A stretch of DNA of 64,000 bases. Origin: Candidatus Parvarchaeota archaeon UBA573 (GTDB lineage: Archaea > Nanobdellota > Nanobdellia > Parvarchaeales > Parvarchaeaceae). Position numbers and translations under genes: made by a program. The notes beneath the pieces were generated by a model that made no database searches, had not been told where the DNA came from, and worked only from the letters and a program-made list of their open reading frames with translations. Below, one piece after another: positions 11,001 to 18,535 of the stretch; position 1 is the stretch's first letter; each line of letters starts with the position of its first letter. The stretch lies in the NCBI GenBank assembly GCA_002502045.1, contig DAPE01000011.1, forward strand, positions 67,662-131,661, in the 5' to 3' direction.

Positions 11001-11249
11001 ACTAAGTGAAGAGGTATTTATGTATTCGTTTTTAGTGATAAAACTAGAAAAAGATGGATTGCCACCAGGAGATATATCAACAACAAATTTAGATAAACTA
11101 GAACTTTGATTATTTAACTGTGAAGAATGCAATACCGAATAAGAAAAATTAACACCCAAAGATGTTAAAGCTTTATTCGCAATTAAGACAGATAAGACTA
11201 TTATTGCACAAATAATTAACACCTCAGACAATCTTTGTTTATTATTCAT
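2100..11249 (-). CDS. Giant 3049-aa secreted surface protein with C-terminal GLP repeats
   Basis: One uninterrupted 3049-codon frame. It has an N-terminal membrane segment (about residues 8-28) and then roughly 3000 residues rich in Ser, Asn, Thr and Tyr with very many N-glycosylation sequons and scattered cysteines. The C-terminal fifth (about 2480-3000) holds four copies of a F-x-E-x-GLP-x-G-x-x-W module, e.g. TFTETGLPKGTNWSV, three of them followed by a P-x-PSSG-x-L-x-x-G-x-T linker before a beta-strand. Such modules are typical of large secreted proteins of Thermoplasmatales and ARMAN-like archaea; their function is unknown. No protease, lectin or pilin domain was recognised in the long middle part. 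There is no second membrane segment or sorting motif at the C terminus. The gene starts 3 nt after the stop of the 1140-aa gene, so the two are surely cotranscribed. An adhesin, S-layer or contact-structure role is inference. Confidence 0.8.
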   Translation of the reverse strand: MNNKQRLSEVLIICAIIVLSVLIANKALTSLGVNFSYSVLHSSQLNNQSSSLSKFVVDISPGGNPSFSSFITKNEYINTSSLSYNSNFWLNEKFYPGNISSSSQAYSCSALSEITGPHVCIFDVFALFSCGGGPEIANFTNLVGYLGFPQVDNKFPNSNYANYSNLYSAVTNKSEPHAYQLPSSKFPYQNFINWSNSTIHPYSDLSQNNINYIYAINTSFTGYTNLPGSIAPSTLIIPAVSCGSTFINNYITYPGFVGNLYNISTLSGFTPSVFLASPDQNAFGVYYSLGYFLTAAPTPWTGSFNSLLAYQVQSISPAFNYTMPSSNYAQFPKGNKGDLQYLNVTTSFLTPLSMSYFGADNSSSVEIYVSNKGISAIADVSSSQTVCVASSPHGGCLRFGQNVVTAQSADTFTSPDLEGAYYPDFDNGQYVDFRTDGIFPICAWNSTIDNTLSSCTFENPKTVNNISYERLWLSNNLKYSQLYDTPFYPSYLNTSQENNFTLTALDSFCFYGESFNTADGVYTSPSYTRVIPPTAAENYTSSIGTCNAFFNNTNCFSKSRSEYLNFEDGIFASNIKCTYNGIQAQNITDAWINSIYVANDAGDYCGLFEGQKNPANPEANSTLFLQNISTNCPAFNVNSSSVNLVITVKNVGNTVITNPYLVALYGNDNISSIFYNSQNNQVTNYELYQGFLSSMSSTTGIIQVDYNNNFDTNMYVFDSGHPLNPIPLNSLFSASEGYENGPFNNSLLGMWIYDPQSGVSDNVIRTSNTLLAHSDSGSSNVPVIAPNGTATFTLQVPMSLFEALLSGKYNLSVFFGNSFNVTWNNGNSPASTLSNPSHLKVNPLVPSSTKNASDIHNNELITNNSEAISPIWQYIVSYNFNLTNSPLKGTSIYKDNVSIDVNSVNSTSNALNVTVKPSVSVLNGSGSYSLGLSSLKGSSISCFVSPDNVQDFGVFWSKQIVSPSNLNYALSNSMYSGSDKQASQVLVTSWTGILFMPYSDQVALNYDNLPQYVSSTSSFQLEKPTLNQTSGNFNYEAFAYFGNGSESNLFRNLSGLYNSLNSTVKSFPVSLPSSSLPFTIISDNLVSDPSLLRIIGTDTLVNYSTFSNKTFTFSLTSKGSIQCSYTESTSVNATFESGSSISSCLSNAEINNSYINISSSYGPFYVDMYNNSNLNMSNKSADGTILMSANETLSKPSKNGLFMVTLPINVSINNGVSLVFSVVPLSKQLYNSTLYLYNINGTPFDCNIVNAYNNSGNLGVTEIKPGEYSLPNGTIMCNINSDFTYLRAVFMNKSNNAYLGSGDVQSGLSIQNISNKSLNISINGVPINVQDLSIIPHSSSCSQITNKVVYNGIVNYPTGCNLSDALITFDYNENGSILPESAFINPSNYNKKSKGLLYMESSAISDAPISEYNLTIPNTGIKDAPIQFTLINNFGGCNNIRLVTQSPYPYTEVPYQVTVSSSQSCDYVFIGNSSSSYSVFESNTPSIQYSSNLINYNSTPFNVELSTNLFNADLISNCKSGFGPCVDSFSVGGKTLGNLLFNNVSTSSAAISPTITGPVEDCFTVSYSSSQTVNFAETGFGSINYANTKIFQTATPSQAITSMYCFYAGSPIITDVIHAQGSPINFKVENQLIANFSYLQDNALRTFYVPPSINVGYNKYNNVNLSSISPVFYNITTLDNIKTSCYNYTYVNSNLFSLSNGQITASNISSSDILTPEKLYCIYGSVPSYTPQSSLSSVLNENSTSSIGFAYQPGNYTNGIGTLYDSCTLPSNLSISSSPYFYVNGNLEAYSSSNSGENYMLSHSSNNSGLEMLYSPKGSVFIQSCSINETILSYTACTKPVPIIPSNGSYDSIEAIPTGSNGNLSFGGGCYIGSLNGISYNCAPTDGNILYSLSSKDSSSLKVSVSKTIMNSTDAKTSAFSVSFDCSILITNSTNSEVGSCSYPNNANSGICAASVSYKQINSTEYNITAACSALPSSSFQVKSSSTKISNLKIQGSQSEKTGLISASSYICGNETNLINSNVLNGWNWEAYSTAGSINPVTTTNPNGIAEVGGCEAGRDSFITANPSINITNESGDSFKQFYSCQSGYTGTITACSSVGSLSSDSLSISSNTACAYTNTTLINATLKTKTVNGNGTGGQAQSCNSFSKSGYISPTVQDNCIAYHSPVINSTVASYELQYINSSSFGVGMGVIGNSYPLNISIPNSKQQNSVKDAYFTGLSESQIEGSSDILTDLLPTSLLESNLPSKALSISADYSYDLLNILMLQNPSFGVSGIPGFINGSILDYALSLFTGGTSGNCAPPYNVSGDGIFTLGEGELCSGKTLPSSYKEGIFLSLGTLNEGLHSLQFYSIGNSTNQAQPSVSVFDSVGNAVNLNSACSNGNNRVFTSTYSGGKWSFNITSDQQCDPINNKLYGYIVNCLYETPGNKTYAITSQYYLAYNLPTIWNISYTLLVSPKSYEVVPTPVYQINYSNGSILTLQQPNKTTFIEHGLPVGYKWNMVYNAVNRSSSGSTINFYSIGTHSFNVSTLSNSSVTNDCRTIYTPSPSNGYETSGTVTYIQFTGYTTCYTYFNQTGLPKGLNWNVTYGNMIGSTASTKIPKNDAGGPRFVDNNAQIEFVNTTSGSTIGNYSFSIPSVNSPSSSCPQEYIPNPSSGYLLAGSTQSVVFTVKSNTCATTFTETGLPKGTNWSVTYNKITESATLSSISFSVSPGTYSFNLSNTTANTYLNNQAIGRCVYVPQPSSGSLSAGATQDIHFSSTNCTQNFTYVSAGTSLASSLTLTLKNVTKGEVILVTDTINQRTAKISDTFGDSFSLIQSNTSSYPEYYMWSTVASNSGSDLINITYSGSAYSYATAIGLVGYNLNTLKSYYNTTGCSISGLSPSKGDFVFGTCQSEDETDVTNSSGFYAMPPDEPFASSEYSLYWPGGSTKLNFIGSNLRLTVEEALTISPNVYSVTLDETGLPSKLLISKGWTGSLAGNYFNSTSTSVSESSTSVQSSFSVNKIITDVYCNSGFYYEDGYKPVPSSGNLNSGQTGTISFQSFSDLPTKYTC
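2340..3815 (-). repeat. Four protein-level F-x-E-x-GLP repeats in the giant surface protein
   Basis: Repeat cores encode IEHGLPVGYKW (near 3760-3795), NQTGLPKGLNW (near 3510-3540), TETGLPKGTNW (near 3190-3225) and DETGLPSKLL with a delayed W (near 2345-2390). The copies are diverged in DNA and are not recent tandem duplications. Spacing is about 85-105 residues between the first three copies and about 280 before the last. The linker containing PSSG and a Gly-x-Thr turn is also at the C terminus of the partial protein at 62406-64000. Confidence 0.75.
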
Positions 11250-11252
11250 AAA

Positions 11253-14200
11253 TCACGGCCAATTTGTATAAGTTTGTTTGTTTACTATAGTTAGATTTGG
11301 GTATAGAGTACTAAAATCATTATACAACTCATCTATATTAAAGTTTGGAGGATATGCTGAATAAGTAGCATTAAGAAGCGTTAACTCGAAAGGATTTTTA
11401 TTTATGCATGCAAACTCCTCGTAATAAGAACTTAAATTTGCGGAATATATATATGGGGGAATAGGTTCTGTATTCGATAGATTTAAACCCGTTGTAGAAT
11501 AATAAGCGTTGAAATCATGTTCATTTTTAGAAGGATAAAGGAAAGTAAATGGTTTATTGTTCAATTCAGAAGAATAAAAGAATGGGAAAACTGAAGAACC
11601 ATTGTCAGAAAAGCTGCCATTGTAATAAGCGCCCTGTCCATAAACGATATATAATTCATTTGGAACATTTTTTGTAAGGTTAATCCATATAAGTCCTCCA
11701 TTTTGAAGAGGTGTTTGATTCCACCAATAAAGCTGTGAAACACTGTTAGTGTATACTCCAAATATTTTTATGTAACCTGAAACAAGATAACCTATATTGA
11801 AATTACTATTTAAATAAAGCTCAAGCTGATAAGTATTTGAAAAAGAAGATGCATTTAATGAAACCTCATTGAAGTATGTGTTGTTATCAGTAGTAATACC
11901 AAACGAGGCATTTAAACTGGGATTAAGCTCTGATACAGGCGCATACGCCAATTCATTTTCAATTGGTTTGTAATAAGGTAGGTAATTGGATAGAAAAGCA
12001 TAGCTTATGATGTCGGAAGAGGGTTTAGAAGGCGTTGATATACCAAGTAAATTAACTTTAGATGTAGCAGAAACGGAGTTACTGTAAAAGCTACTTTGAA
12101 GGTTAGAATTTAGATATGCAGTTAGATTACAAATTGTTTTATCATTACAATAGCGATTAAAACTTAACTCATTCTGTGTACCTGCTGCAATGTAGTTATT
12201 AGAACCTGCAAGCATATTCTCTGAATCTGTTAATATAGAGTAATTGTAGATACCATCTGGATTCTGTAATGAATTAAATGAAGCCGAAATAACATTATTT
12301 AATAAATCCGAATTGCTGGAAAAAAATGCACTTATTCCAGCATATGGCCCTGTTGAATTAAAACCTACATTAAAACTAAAGTTTCCAGGCAAATTTAAAG
12401 AACCATTGTATAATGCAAAGGTTTTGTTGTAAAACGATAAGCTAGCAGAATCCGCTCCTCCTCCATAAACCGAAACAAGTTTGTAATTTGTATTCTGGGC
12501 TGTTGTGAAATTTTGGTTATCTATCACGAAGTAATCTGGACATGTATTACTGCTTGTAATCCAGTCTTCATAAGAAAAACTTGAAACTTTATAGTATGGA
12601 CAGAAGTACTGCCCATCCGCCATCTTACTGCAGTACTCTCCTTTTACAGCGGAACTTGTAGCATTTAGGTAATTAGCTACCTTAGGGTTAGAAGTCTGCA
12701 AACTGGCTATGCAAGTATGATTTAAAAATTCCTGGGATAGTACTGGTGCGCAGTTTATATAGGTTAGATTATTTGTTATAAGCGCCTCTGAAAATCCTGG
12801 ATAACCAGATGAGTAAGGAGATTTTTCTATACCGCATGATTCTGTTGGAGTTAAATGAAGATTATTTTGATAACCAAAATCTAGAGAGATAGGTATCCCC
12901 AAAACCTCCTCCGAAAAATTACCATTTACTGGAAGGCTTTTTACAGAATAGGAATAATTAGAATTTACGCTGTAATTACTTGAATTTACACAGGAGCTTA
13001 TCTCACTTGCATTAACTGACAAGTTTAATACATTTATATTGAAATTAGTGCCTGAAAGGAAACTTAATTCCTCTGGCATTTGCTGTTGAAGAAGCGCCAC
13101 TATATCCTGTGAAAGCGTTGAAGATAATAAATTTCTGCAATAAGCTAAATCAGAAGAATTTTGTTCACAGTTATATATATAGGTCCCATAATAAGATTCT
13201 TTTACCTTATTCAATTTACTCAATAAGTAACTTGTACCTTGTGGAGAACCTAATTGCAGAATTAAAGCAGAGTACCAGTCATACTTTGGCTTACCATTGA
13301 CTGAAACTGTCTTAAGGTTTACGGCGTTTATAGCATTTGAGATATAATTATCTATCTCATACTGTGCAAAACCTTCTATTCTTTGATTCCCTATTGTGAA
13401 AGTTTGATTTACAAAAGATATTCCTAACTGCATTAACTTGCTGAGATAATTTTGTCCGGTTATAGCATCGGAAAGAGTAAGGCAATTCTGCAAATTATAT
13501 TGACCTTCATTGTAATTTACACATACTTGTGGGGAGTATAACGGAAATAACGAATAAGAGACATAGATATTCTGATTATTAGGAAATAATAGATTTTGAG
13601 TACCCGATTCTTGTATACTATTTAAAATATATTTGTAGTAAATAAAATTAGGTTGGATGCCAAACATTACATAGTTCGTTGGCTTTATAGAAAATATGCC
13701 ATTTACAGTAGATGTAACTGAGAATGTATAATTAATCCCTTCAAACGAAAACCCGCTTTTTGAATTGTTTATGAGCTTTATTTGACTAGGTATTCCATTT
13801 GCAATATCATATGAAATTGCACTACTCAATGAATACAGATTTTGATTTGGTAAGGGAGTTAAATAAAAAGAAGTTAAACCATTTGAGGTGTTTGTATAGA
13901 TTATAGCAACATTACCATTTGGGAATGTAGCTAAAGTATACTGGCTTGATGGAGAAACATCAGATCCCTTAAAGAATAAACTAACCGCAGTTGACTGGTC
14001 TATCACACCAGAAATTATATTCTGGAGGGGAAGAGAAGTAAAACTCATGCCGGAAAGATTAAAATTAAGTCCTAAAGGTATGTTGCTGATTAAAGCTAAA
14101 CAGCCTTTTGAAGACCAGCTACATACTGAAAATGTTGTTGCTGTTGTGTTATAATAAAATTCATATTTATTGCTTAAGAATGGCGCAGAAAAGTTACCAA

Positions 14201-14675
14201 AAAATACGCCAGCTTTATGATTTGAAAGATTTATAACCAGATTAGACTGTATTGTAATATTGGAGGAATTTACTATCTCAAATGAATTTTTATTCAGGAG
14301 TGTTTCTAACCCATATTCTATTAAATTATTATCAGGAAGACATATCTGGCCTGCTAAATTTCTCCAGTAATAAACTTCAGGAACCGGTACAAAAGGCAAA
14401 GATTGAGAGGTGTTTATATAACCGCAATCTAAAGTACTCGGCTGCAATGTCAGGCCGTCGAAAAGCTCAGCCTTTTGAAAGTTATAATTGGCTTCTTGTA
14501 TTAAGTAATCTTTTAAAGCCAATGTCTGATAAATGCTATTTTGAGCACTTATCTCTATTTTTGAGCTAAGGCCTACATTGCTTATATACCCAAAGGCATT
14601 AAGAGATATATATATAGTAGCGGCTACCATGCCAAGCACCACAATCATGTTTGCCTGTCCCCTAGTATTTAGCAT
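11253..14675 (-). CDS. Large 1140-aa secreted protein with pilin-like N terminus
   Basis: The N terminus LNTRGQANMIVVLGMVAAT has a charged leader, an R-G-Q junction and a roughly 20-residue hydrophobic helix, like archaeal type IV pilin or pseudopilin signals; whether a prepilin peptidase cuts it is inference. The remainder is Ser/Asn/Tyr-rich with many N-x-S/T sequons and cysteine pairs, and no domain was recognised. A late segment (about 990-1050), with YWWNQTPLQNGG and a later YIVYGQ, resembles the strands of DUF2341-type domains only weakly. Its ATG overlaps the upstream stop by one base (TAATG), and the 3049-aa gene follows after 3 nt. Confidence 0.75.
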   Translation of the reverse strand: MLNTRGQANMIVVLGMVAATIYISLNAFGYISNVGLSSKIEISAQNSIYQTLALKDYLIQEANYNFQKAELFDGLTLQPSTLDCGYINTSQSLPFVPVPEVYYWRNLAGQICLPDNNLIEYGLETLLNKNSFEIVNSSNITIQSNLVINLSNHKAGVFFGNFSAPFLSNKYEFYYNTTATTFSVCSWSSKGCLALISNIPLGLNFNLSGMSFTSLPLQNIISGVIDQSTAVSLFFKGSDVSPSSQYTLATFPNGNVAIIYTNTSNGLTSFYLTPLPNQNLYSLSSAISYDIANGIPSQIKLINNSKSGFSFEGINYTFSVTSTVNGIFSIKPTNYVMFGIQPNFIYYKYILNSIQESGTQNLLFPNNQNIYVSYSLFPLYSPQVCVNYNEGQYNLQNCLTLSDAITGQNYLSKLMQLGISFVNQTFTIGNQRIEGFAQYEIDNYISNAINAVNLKTVSVNGKPKYDWYSALILQLGSPQGTSYLLSKLNKVKESYYGTYIYNCEQNSSDLAYCRNLLSSTLSQDIVALLQQQMPEELSFLSGTNFNINVLNLSVNASEISSCVNSSNYSVNSNYSYSVKSLPVNGNFSEEVLGIPISLDFGYQNNLHLTPTESCGIEKSPYSSGYPGFSEALITNNLTYINCAPVLSQEFLNHTCIASLQTSNPKVANYLNATSSAVKGEYCSKMADGQYFCPYYKVSSFSYEDWITSSNTCPDYFVIDNQNFTTAQNTNYKLVSVYGGGADSASLSFYNKTFALYNGSLNLPGNFSFNVGFNSTGPYAGISAFFSSNSDLLNNVISASFNSLQNPDGIYNYSILTDSENMLAGSNNYIAAGTQNELSFNRYCNDKTICNLTAYLNSNLQSSFYSNSVSATSKVNLLGISTPSKPSSDIISYAFLSNYLPYYKPIENELAYAPVSELNPSLNASFGITTDNNTYFNEVSLNASSFSNTYQLELYLNSNFNIGYLVSGYIKIFGVYTNSVSQLYWWNQTPLQNGGLIWINLTKNVPNELYIVYGQGAYYNGSFSDNGSSVFPFFYSSELNNKPFTFLYPSKNEHDFNAYYSTTGLNLSNTEPIPPYIYSANLSSYYEEFACINKNPFELTLLNATYSAYPPNFNIDELYNDFSTLYPNLTIVNKQTYTNWP

Positions 14676-15259
14676 TATTTAATCACCCCATAAATTGTAT
14701 ATGGTTTAGAAGGATCTGCAGGATTATAAACTTGAAGACTACATTCTGAAGTACCTGATACTCCTGAAGGCACTTGATTGAAAAACACTTGCATACCAAG
14801 AGCATTTAATGCAGCAGTTTCTTGCCCGGTTATAATTTTAAAATCATTTAATGAAAAACCGGAAAAATATCCAATAAAATCACTATAAAGCGAAGTTGAG
14901 TTATAAAGATGATCTTGCGTGTAACCATAATTAGGATTACAAGCGCCGCTGCAATTAGTTGACAATGACTGCTCTTGATTAGAGCTAGCTAATGAATATT
15001 GACTAGGATCTGACAAAGCCAACTGCGAAAGTGTAAATGCGCTATGGACATAATAAGTACTATAAAAAGTGTCTAGTGCAAAACTACACGAAAAGGAAGT
15101 AGGCTGCTGACTTACTGAGGTTAAAAGACTTGCAGTGGCCCCTGCTAATAGCGAATGAGCTACTATTGCTAGAATTACAGCAGCTAAGGGAGCTATTACC
15201 AAGTCTAGCATGGTAAGCTGCCCCTTTTTACCAATTTTAGCTGTAAGGTGGAATTCCAT
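14675..15259 (-). CDS. Small pseudopilin-like secreted protein (194 aa)
   Basis: The leader ends in AKIGKKGQ and is followed by the hydrophobic stretch LTMLDLVIAPLAAVILAIV (about 15-34), a typical charged-leader plus helix arrangement for archaeal pilin-like proteins. The ectodomain has four cysteines and several N-glycosylation sequons. The gene start overlaps the end of the upstream 268-aa gene by 23 nt and its stop overlaps the next start by one base, indicating translational coupling. No assembly ATPase or platform protein is encoded nearby. The pseudopilin assignment rests on the N terminus and context only. Confidence 0.65.
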   Translation of the reverse strand: MEFHLTAKIGKKGQLTMLDLVIAPLAAVILAIVAHSLLAGATASLLTSVSQQPTSFSCSFALDTFYSTYYVHSAFTLSQLALSDPSQYSLASSNQEQSLSTNCSGACNPNYGYTQDHLYNSTSLYSDFIGYFSGFSLNDFKIITGQETAALNALGMQVFFNQVPSGVSGTSECSLQVYNPADPSKPYTIYGVIK

Positions 15260-16043
15260 AAGTAATCTGAACCTGCAATACTCCGCTATTCTGAAAAGTC
15301 GGCTGACCTTGAGCGTTAGTAAATTGTATTTCTACTGGGAAACTTTCTGTGTAAGTATTCTCAGACTCAAAAATAGCTGCTAAAGCATACTGTGGGGTTA
15401 TTTGAGTTGTAGATTCTTGCCCTACTGCCAGTATTATATTAAACTGTAAAGTTCCCTCAGTAGCAATCATAACTGCAAGGCTAAAACCCATACTAAGTGC
15501 CATTGTAGCATATTCTGCTGTTTGTGCATATTTTTGGATAAGTGCTTCTACTTGAGAAAAACTTCCTCCAAAATTGAATTGATTATAATTTGACAGATAT
15601 AAAGAACCTGTTGGCCCTAACTTATTAGGATCTTGCGTATCTGATAGAGTTAATGAAACGCCTGTTGCAGCTGCTAAATCAGACTGCAGAGAAGGGATAT
15701 CTGTTGACCCTCCAAAATATATATACTGCATACATGAAAGGAAATAATTCTCAATAAACTTATTTACATTTACTACCCCTGGCTCTGTGTATGAAGATGA
15801 ATACAAAGGCCCGCCCGTAGCATCGAGGCTTGAATTATAATAAGATATAGTATTTTTGTAAGCAAAACAATTTGGGGAGGTTATTAGTCTTGTGCCTATT
15901 CCAGTAGCAAGAGATTCTGAATTTGCAAAAACGCTGGTACTGTTTATCTGAGAAACACTCATTGAAAGTACTACTAAAAGAAGTGCAAATGCGACTATTA
16001 ATATACCTGCATTCAAAAACGCCATCATTTCTACTAACGCCAT
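15237..16043 (-). CDS. Pseudopilin-like membrane-anchored protein (268 aa)
   Basis: A short leader (MALVEMM) is followed by a long hydrophobic helix (about 8-32, AFLNAGILIVAFALLLVVLS), then a segment LATGIGTRLITSPNCFAY that looks like the N-terminal helix extension of pseudopilins. A second hydrophobic segment lies near 185-210 (ATMALSMGFSLAVMIATEG). Two cysteines (SPNCF and LSCMQ) could form a disulfide. It sits 6 nt after the 808-aa gene and overlaps the 194-aa gene. I recognise no named family. Confidence 0.65.
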   Translation of the reverse strand: MALVEMMAFLNAGILIVAFALLLVVLSMSVSQINSTSVFANSESLATGIGTRLITSPNCFAYKNTISYYNSSLDATGGPLYSSSYTEPGVVNVNKFIENYFLSCMQYIYFGGSTDIPSLQSDLAAATGVSLTLSDTQDPNKLGPTGSLYLSNYNQFNFGGSFSQVEALIQKYAQTAEYATMALSMGFSLAVMIATEGTLQFNIILAVGQESTTQITPQYALAAIFESENTYTESFPVEIQFTNAQGQPTFQNSGVLQVQITYGIPPYS

Positions 16044-16049
16044 ATTTAA

Positions 16050-18476
16050 TTAACTTCCTGAAAAGTAAGTGCCTCCAAATAAATTTGGATTATTTGGGTA
16101 TACTCCAAAGACTAGATTGTTGTATACATTCTCCAATTCATAATACGTAACGCCATTTTTTATAGTTTTGTTAAATTCAAGTGTTACATTCGAATAATCA
16201 GTTTGATAATAAGATAAGTTAGTGTAAGAGGCAGAAATAGCGGTAATAGGATCAATTAAAAAGTTAACTAGAGAAGTCGAGATACTCCCTTGTATTCTTT
16301 TTGGTTTTATATTCATAAAGCTTAAAATAGCATTAATAAAAGGTGAGTCTATGCCTCCAATTAATTCTGACTTTGGTTTACCTCCACTTATGAAATTGCC
16401 TGCTGACAAAAAGCTATTTGTTCCTAATAATGTACCTGCAGTTAATTGATCTGGAAAATCCAAAACAGGCACAGAGAAACCTATTGTAGAACCATTATTT
16501 ATGTAGAAATCTGTATTTGCCGACATATCCTTTAAAGCAGCAATCTCATTTGCTGCTAAGTTAATATTAACATTACTATTGCTTAGATTTGTTATATTTA
16601 CACATGAGATTGGAGAGCCATACTCAGTAACATTAAAAGAAGGATTATTAAAATTATTTGTATCTAGGATTGGAGAACCAAATGAGTCTATTAACATTCT
16701 ATATATACATAAATTAACATCATTTTTAACATTTGATATCCCTAAAGATTCTCCAGGAGGCAATAATAATGTTATATTTTGAGTATTTGCCTTTGAATTA
16801 AAAAGCTTGTTAAGTTCTGTTTGCAATGTATGTGGAAACAAAGCATTATTTGGAGAACATAAGGTGTTATAAAGCCCTTGTGATATTGAAAAAGATATAG
16901 AACCATTACCACTTGGTTGTATAAGTGTTTTTAAGTTTTGACCGGCCTGCGAAGCCGTCTGAGCAAGTTCGCACATATCATTCATGTCTGTTATTAAAGG
17001 AGCCGTAACCTGTGTAGGCCTGCCGCTTGATTGACCAGTTAAGTAAACCTCTCCTCCATAACCTACAAAATATGTTCCTAAAGGTATAACACTATCAACT
17101 TTTGTATATACATTTAGAAGAGTTGTTAAGGCAGTTGCATAAGAAGATATGGATGATAATGATTTACTAGCTGAGTCATAGCTACTTAAGCTCGTAGGTT
17201 GCGCAGGCAAACTTAAACAACTTGCAGTTCTTGCATAAACCATAAAAGCATTCTCGGCAAGGAAAAATGGCAATGAAAGCAGCGGGTCACTGCCTGTTGC
17301 AGACAAATTAACTGAACCAATAAATGAATTTGGTGAGGTTAAACTCCCTGGAACATCGACTCCTGATATAGGTGTTGAATAAGGATTACTAGAAGCAGTA
17401 ATTAATGAATCGCTAGATAATTCAGACAATACATTTTGTTTTATAGCAACCTGCTGTGAAGCAAAAAGGGTTAAAGTATCTTTACCAATACCAGAAGGCA
17501 AAGAGTTCAACGTTTGTTCACTTGATAATAACTGAGAGTACTGCTGTAATACATAGTCTGCGGCTGCGTATTTAAAAGGGAGTGGAGCCTGTGTTAGATA
17601 AGCAGATGCTATCTGCTGACTTATTGAAACTGATGGCCCGGTTAAAGCCCCAATTTGCTGTCCGTTTACATCTATCCCTTTTGTTATATAAGTATTAAGG
17701 TTACGAGTACTTGTTCCAAACCAAGTTTCTATTAATGGTAGAGAAACTAACGCAACAGCAAGAGATGCTATTGCAGTAGGGATTAATATTGCTGCGCTAG
17801 GTAAAGCATCACGAATAGCTGAAAGGGGACTATATAAAAGAGACTCCTCTGGCAAATCTTGTGCGAACATCTGTTTTACTTCTGTAACCAATCTAGTTTT
17901 TACGGCAGTCTTTAGCCTAGTTAATAAACTACTAGTGGGTGCAACTCCATCTTCTTCCATCTCTCCACTTAATGCACCACTCAAAGCCGCCTCAGATAAC
18001 TGCGCTTGCTCCTGTAGAAGAGGATCAAGTTCAGACGCTGCTTCTTCTGATGTAACCTTTGCAGCTTCTTCTGCAACTTCATCGGTAGTGGCAGGGCCCC
18101 CTCCTGCTCCAAAACCATAACCTACCATGAAACAAAGTGCCACGCTAAATATATTTTTACCTGAATCTAAAGTTGGCCCATTAGCATACGAAAGATTATA
18201 TACCTTTGACCCCCCCGCACATGTGTACTGATCAATTGACGGATTCCAACTACATAAAGAATTGTTACCTGCTAGAGTAATTGACATAGTAGACGGAGCA
18301 CTATATAATGAATTTATTGAAAAACCAACATTATCTGCAAAAAGTTGCAGTGATCTTGCACCATTTTGGAAAAATAAACCCTGCAAATTTGCAAAGTAAA
18401 CCCCAACTAAAAGAAAAGCTGCTGATAATATAATAATACCTATACCTATGACTACTTGTGCCTTTCTAGTTAACAT
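16050..18476 (-). CDS. 808-aa membrane protein, first gene of the surface operon
   Basis: The N-terminal hydrophobic segment follows a basic leader (MLTRKAQVVIGIGIIILSAA), again pilin-like. A second hydrophobic stretch lies near 110-120 (FSVALCFMVGYGFGAGG), followed by an acidic, Ala/Glu-rich helical region (about 125-175), then another membrane segment (about 218-242, ILIPTAIASLAVALVSLPL). The remaining 560 residues are Ser/Asn/Thr-rich with sequons. The soluble helical region between membrane segments sets it apart from the other surface proteins; it could be a scaffold subunit, which is inference. It starts the leftward cluster after a 59-bp AT-rich gap containing a TATA-like TTATTAAAAAATA. 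Confidence 0.65.
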   Translation of the reverse strand: MLTRKAQVVIGIGIIILSAAFLLVGVYFANLQGLFFQNGARSLQLFADNVGFSINSLYSAPSTMSITLAGNNSLCSWNPSIDQYTCAGGSKVYNLSYANGPTLDSGKNIFSVALCFMVGYGFGAGGGPATTDEVAEEAAKVTSEEAASELDPLLQEQAQLSEAALSGALSGEMEEDGVAPTSSLLTRLKTAVKTRLVTEVKQMFAQDLPEESLLYSPLSAIRDALPSAAILIPTAIASLAVALVSLPLIETWFGTSTRNLNTYITKGIDVNGQQIGALTGPSVSISQQIASAYLTQAPLPFKYAAADYVLQQYSQLLSSEQTLNSLPSGIGKDTLTLFASQQVAIKQNVLSELSSDSLITASSNPYSTPISGVDVPGSLTSPNSFIGSVNLSATGSDPLLSLPFFLAENAFMVYARTASCLSLPAQPTSLSSYDSASKSLSSISSYATALTTLLNVYTKVDSVIPLGTYFVGYGGEVYLTGQSSGRPTQVTAPLITDMNDMCELAQTASQAGQNLKTLIQPSGNGSISFSISQGLYNTLCSPNNALFPHTLQTELNKLFNSKANTQNITLLLPPGESLGISNVKNDVNLCIYRMLIDSFGSPILDTNNFNNPSFNVTEYGSPISCVNITNLSNSNVNINLAANEIAALKDMSANTDFYINNGSTIGFSVPVLDFPDQLTAGTLLGTNSFLSAGNFISGGKPKSELIGGIDSPFINAILSFMNIKPKRIQGSISTSLVNFLIDPITAISASYTNLSYYQTDYSNVTLEFNKTIKNGVTYYELENVYNNLVFGVYPNNPNLFGGTYFSGS

Positions 18477-18535
18477 AATACTTTATAATACATGTTGATA
18501 TTTATCCTTTTTAGCTTTATTTTTTAATAAAAGGC

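Noticed and set aside
2100-11249. Tandem DNA repeats or CRISPR-like array in the giant gene
   Set aside because: Low-complexity Ser/Asn codons give a repetitive look, but no regular repeat-spacer unit exists, and repeats are visible only at protein level.
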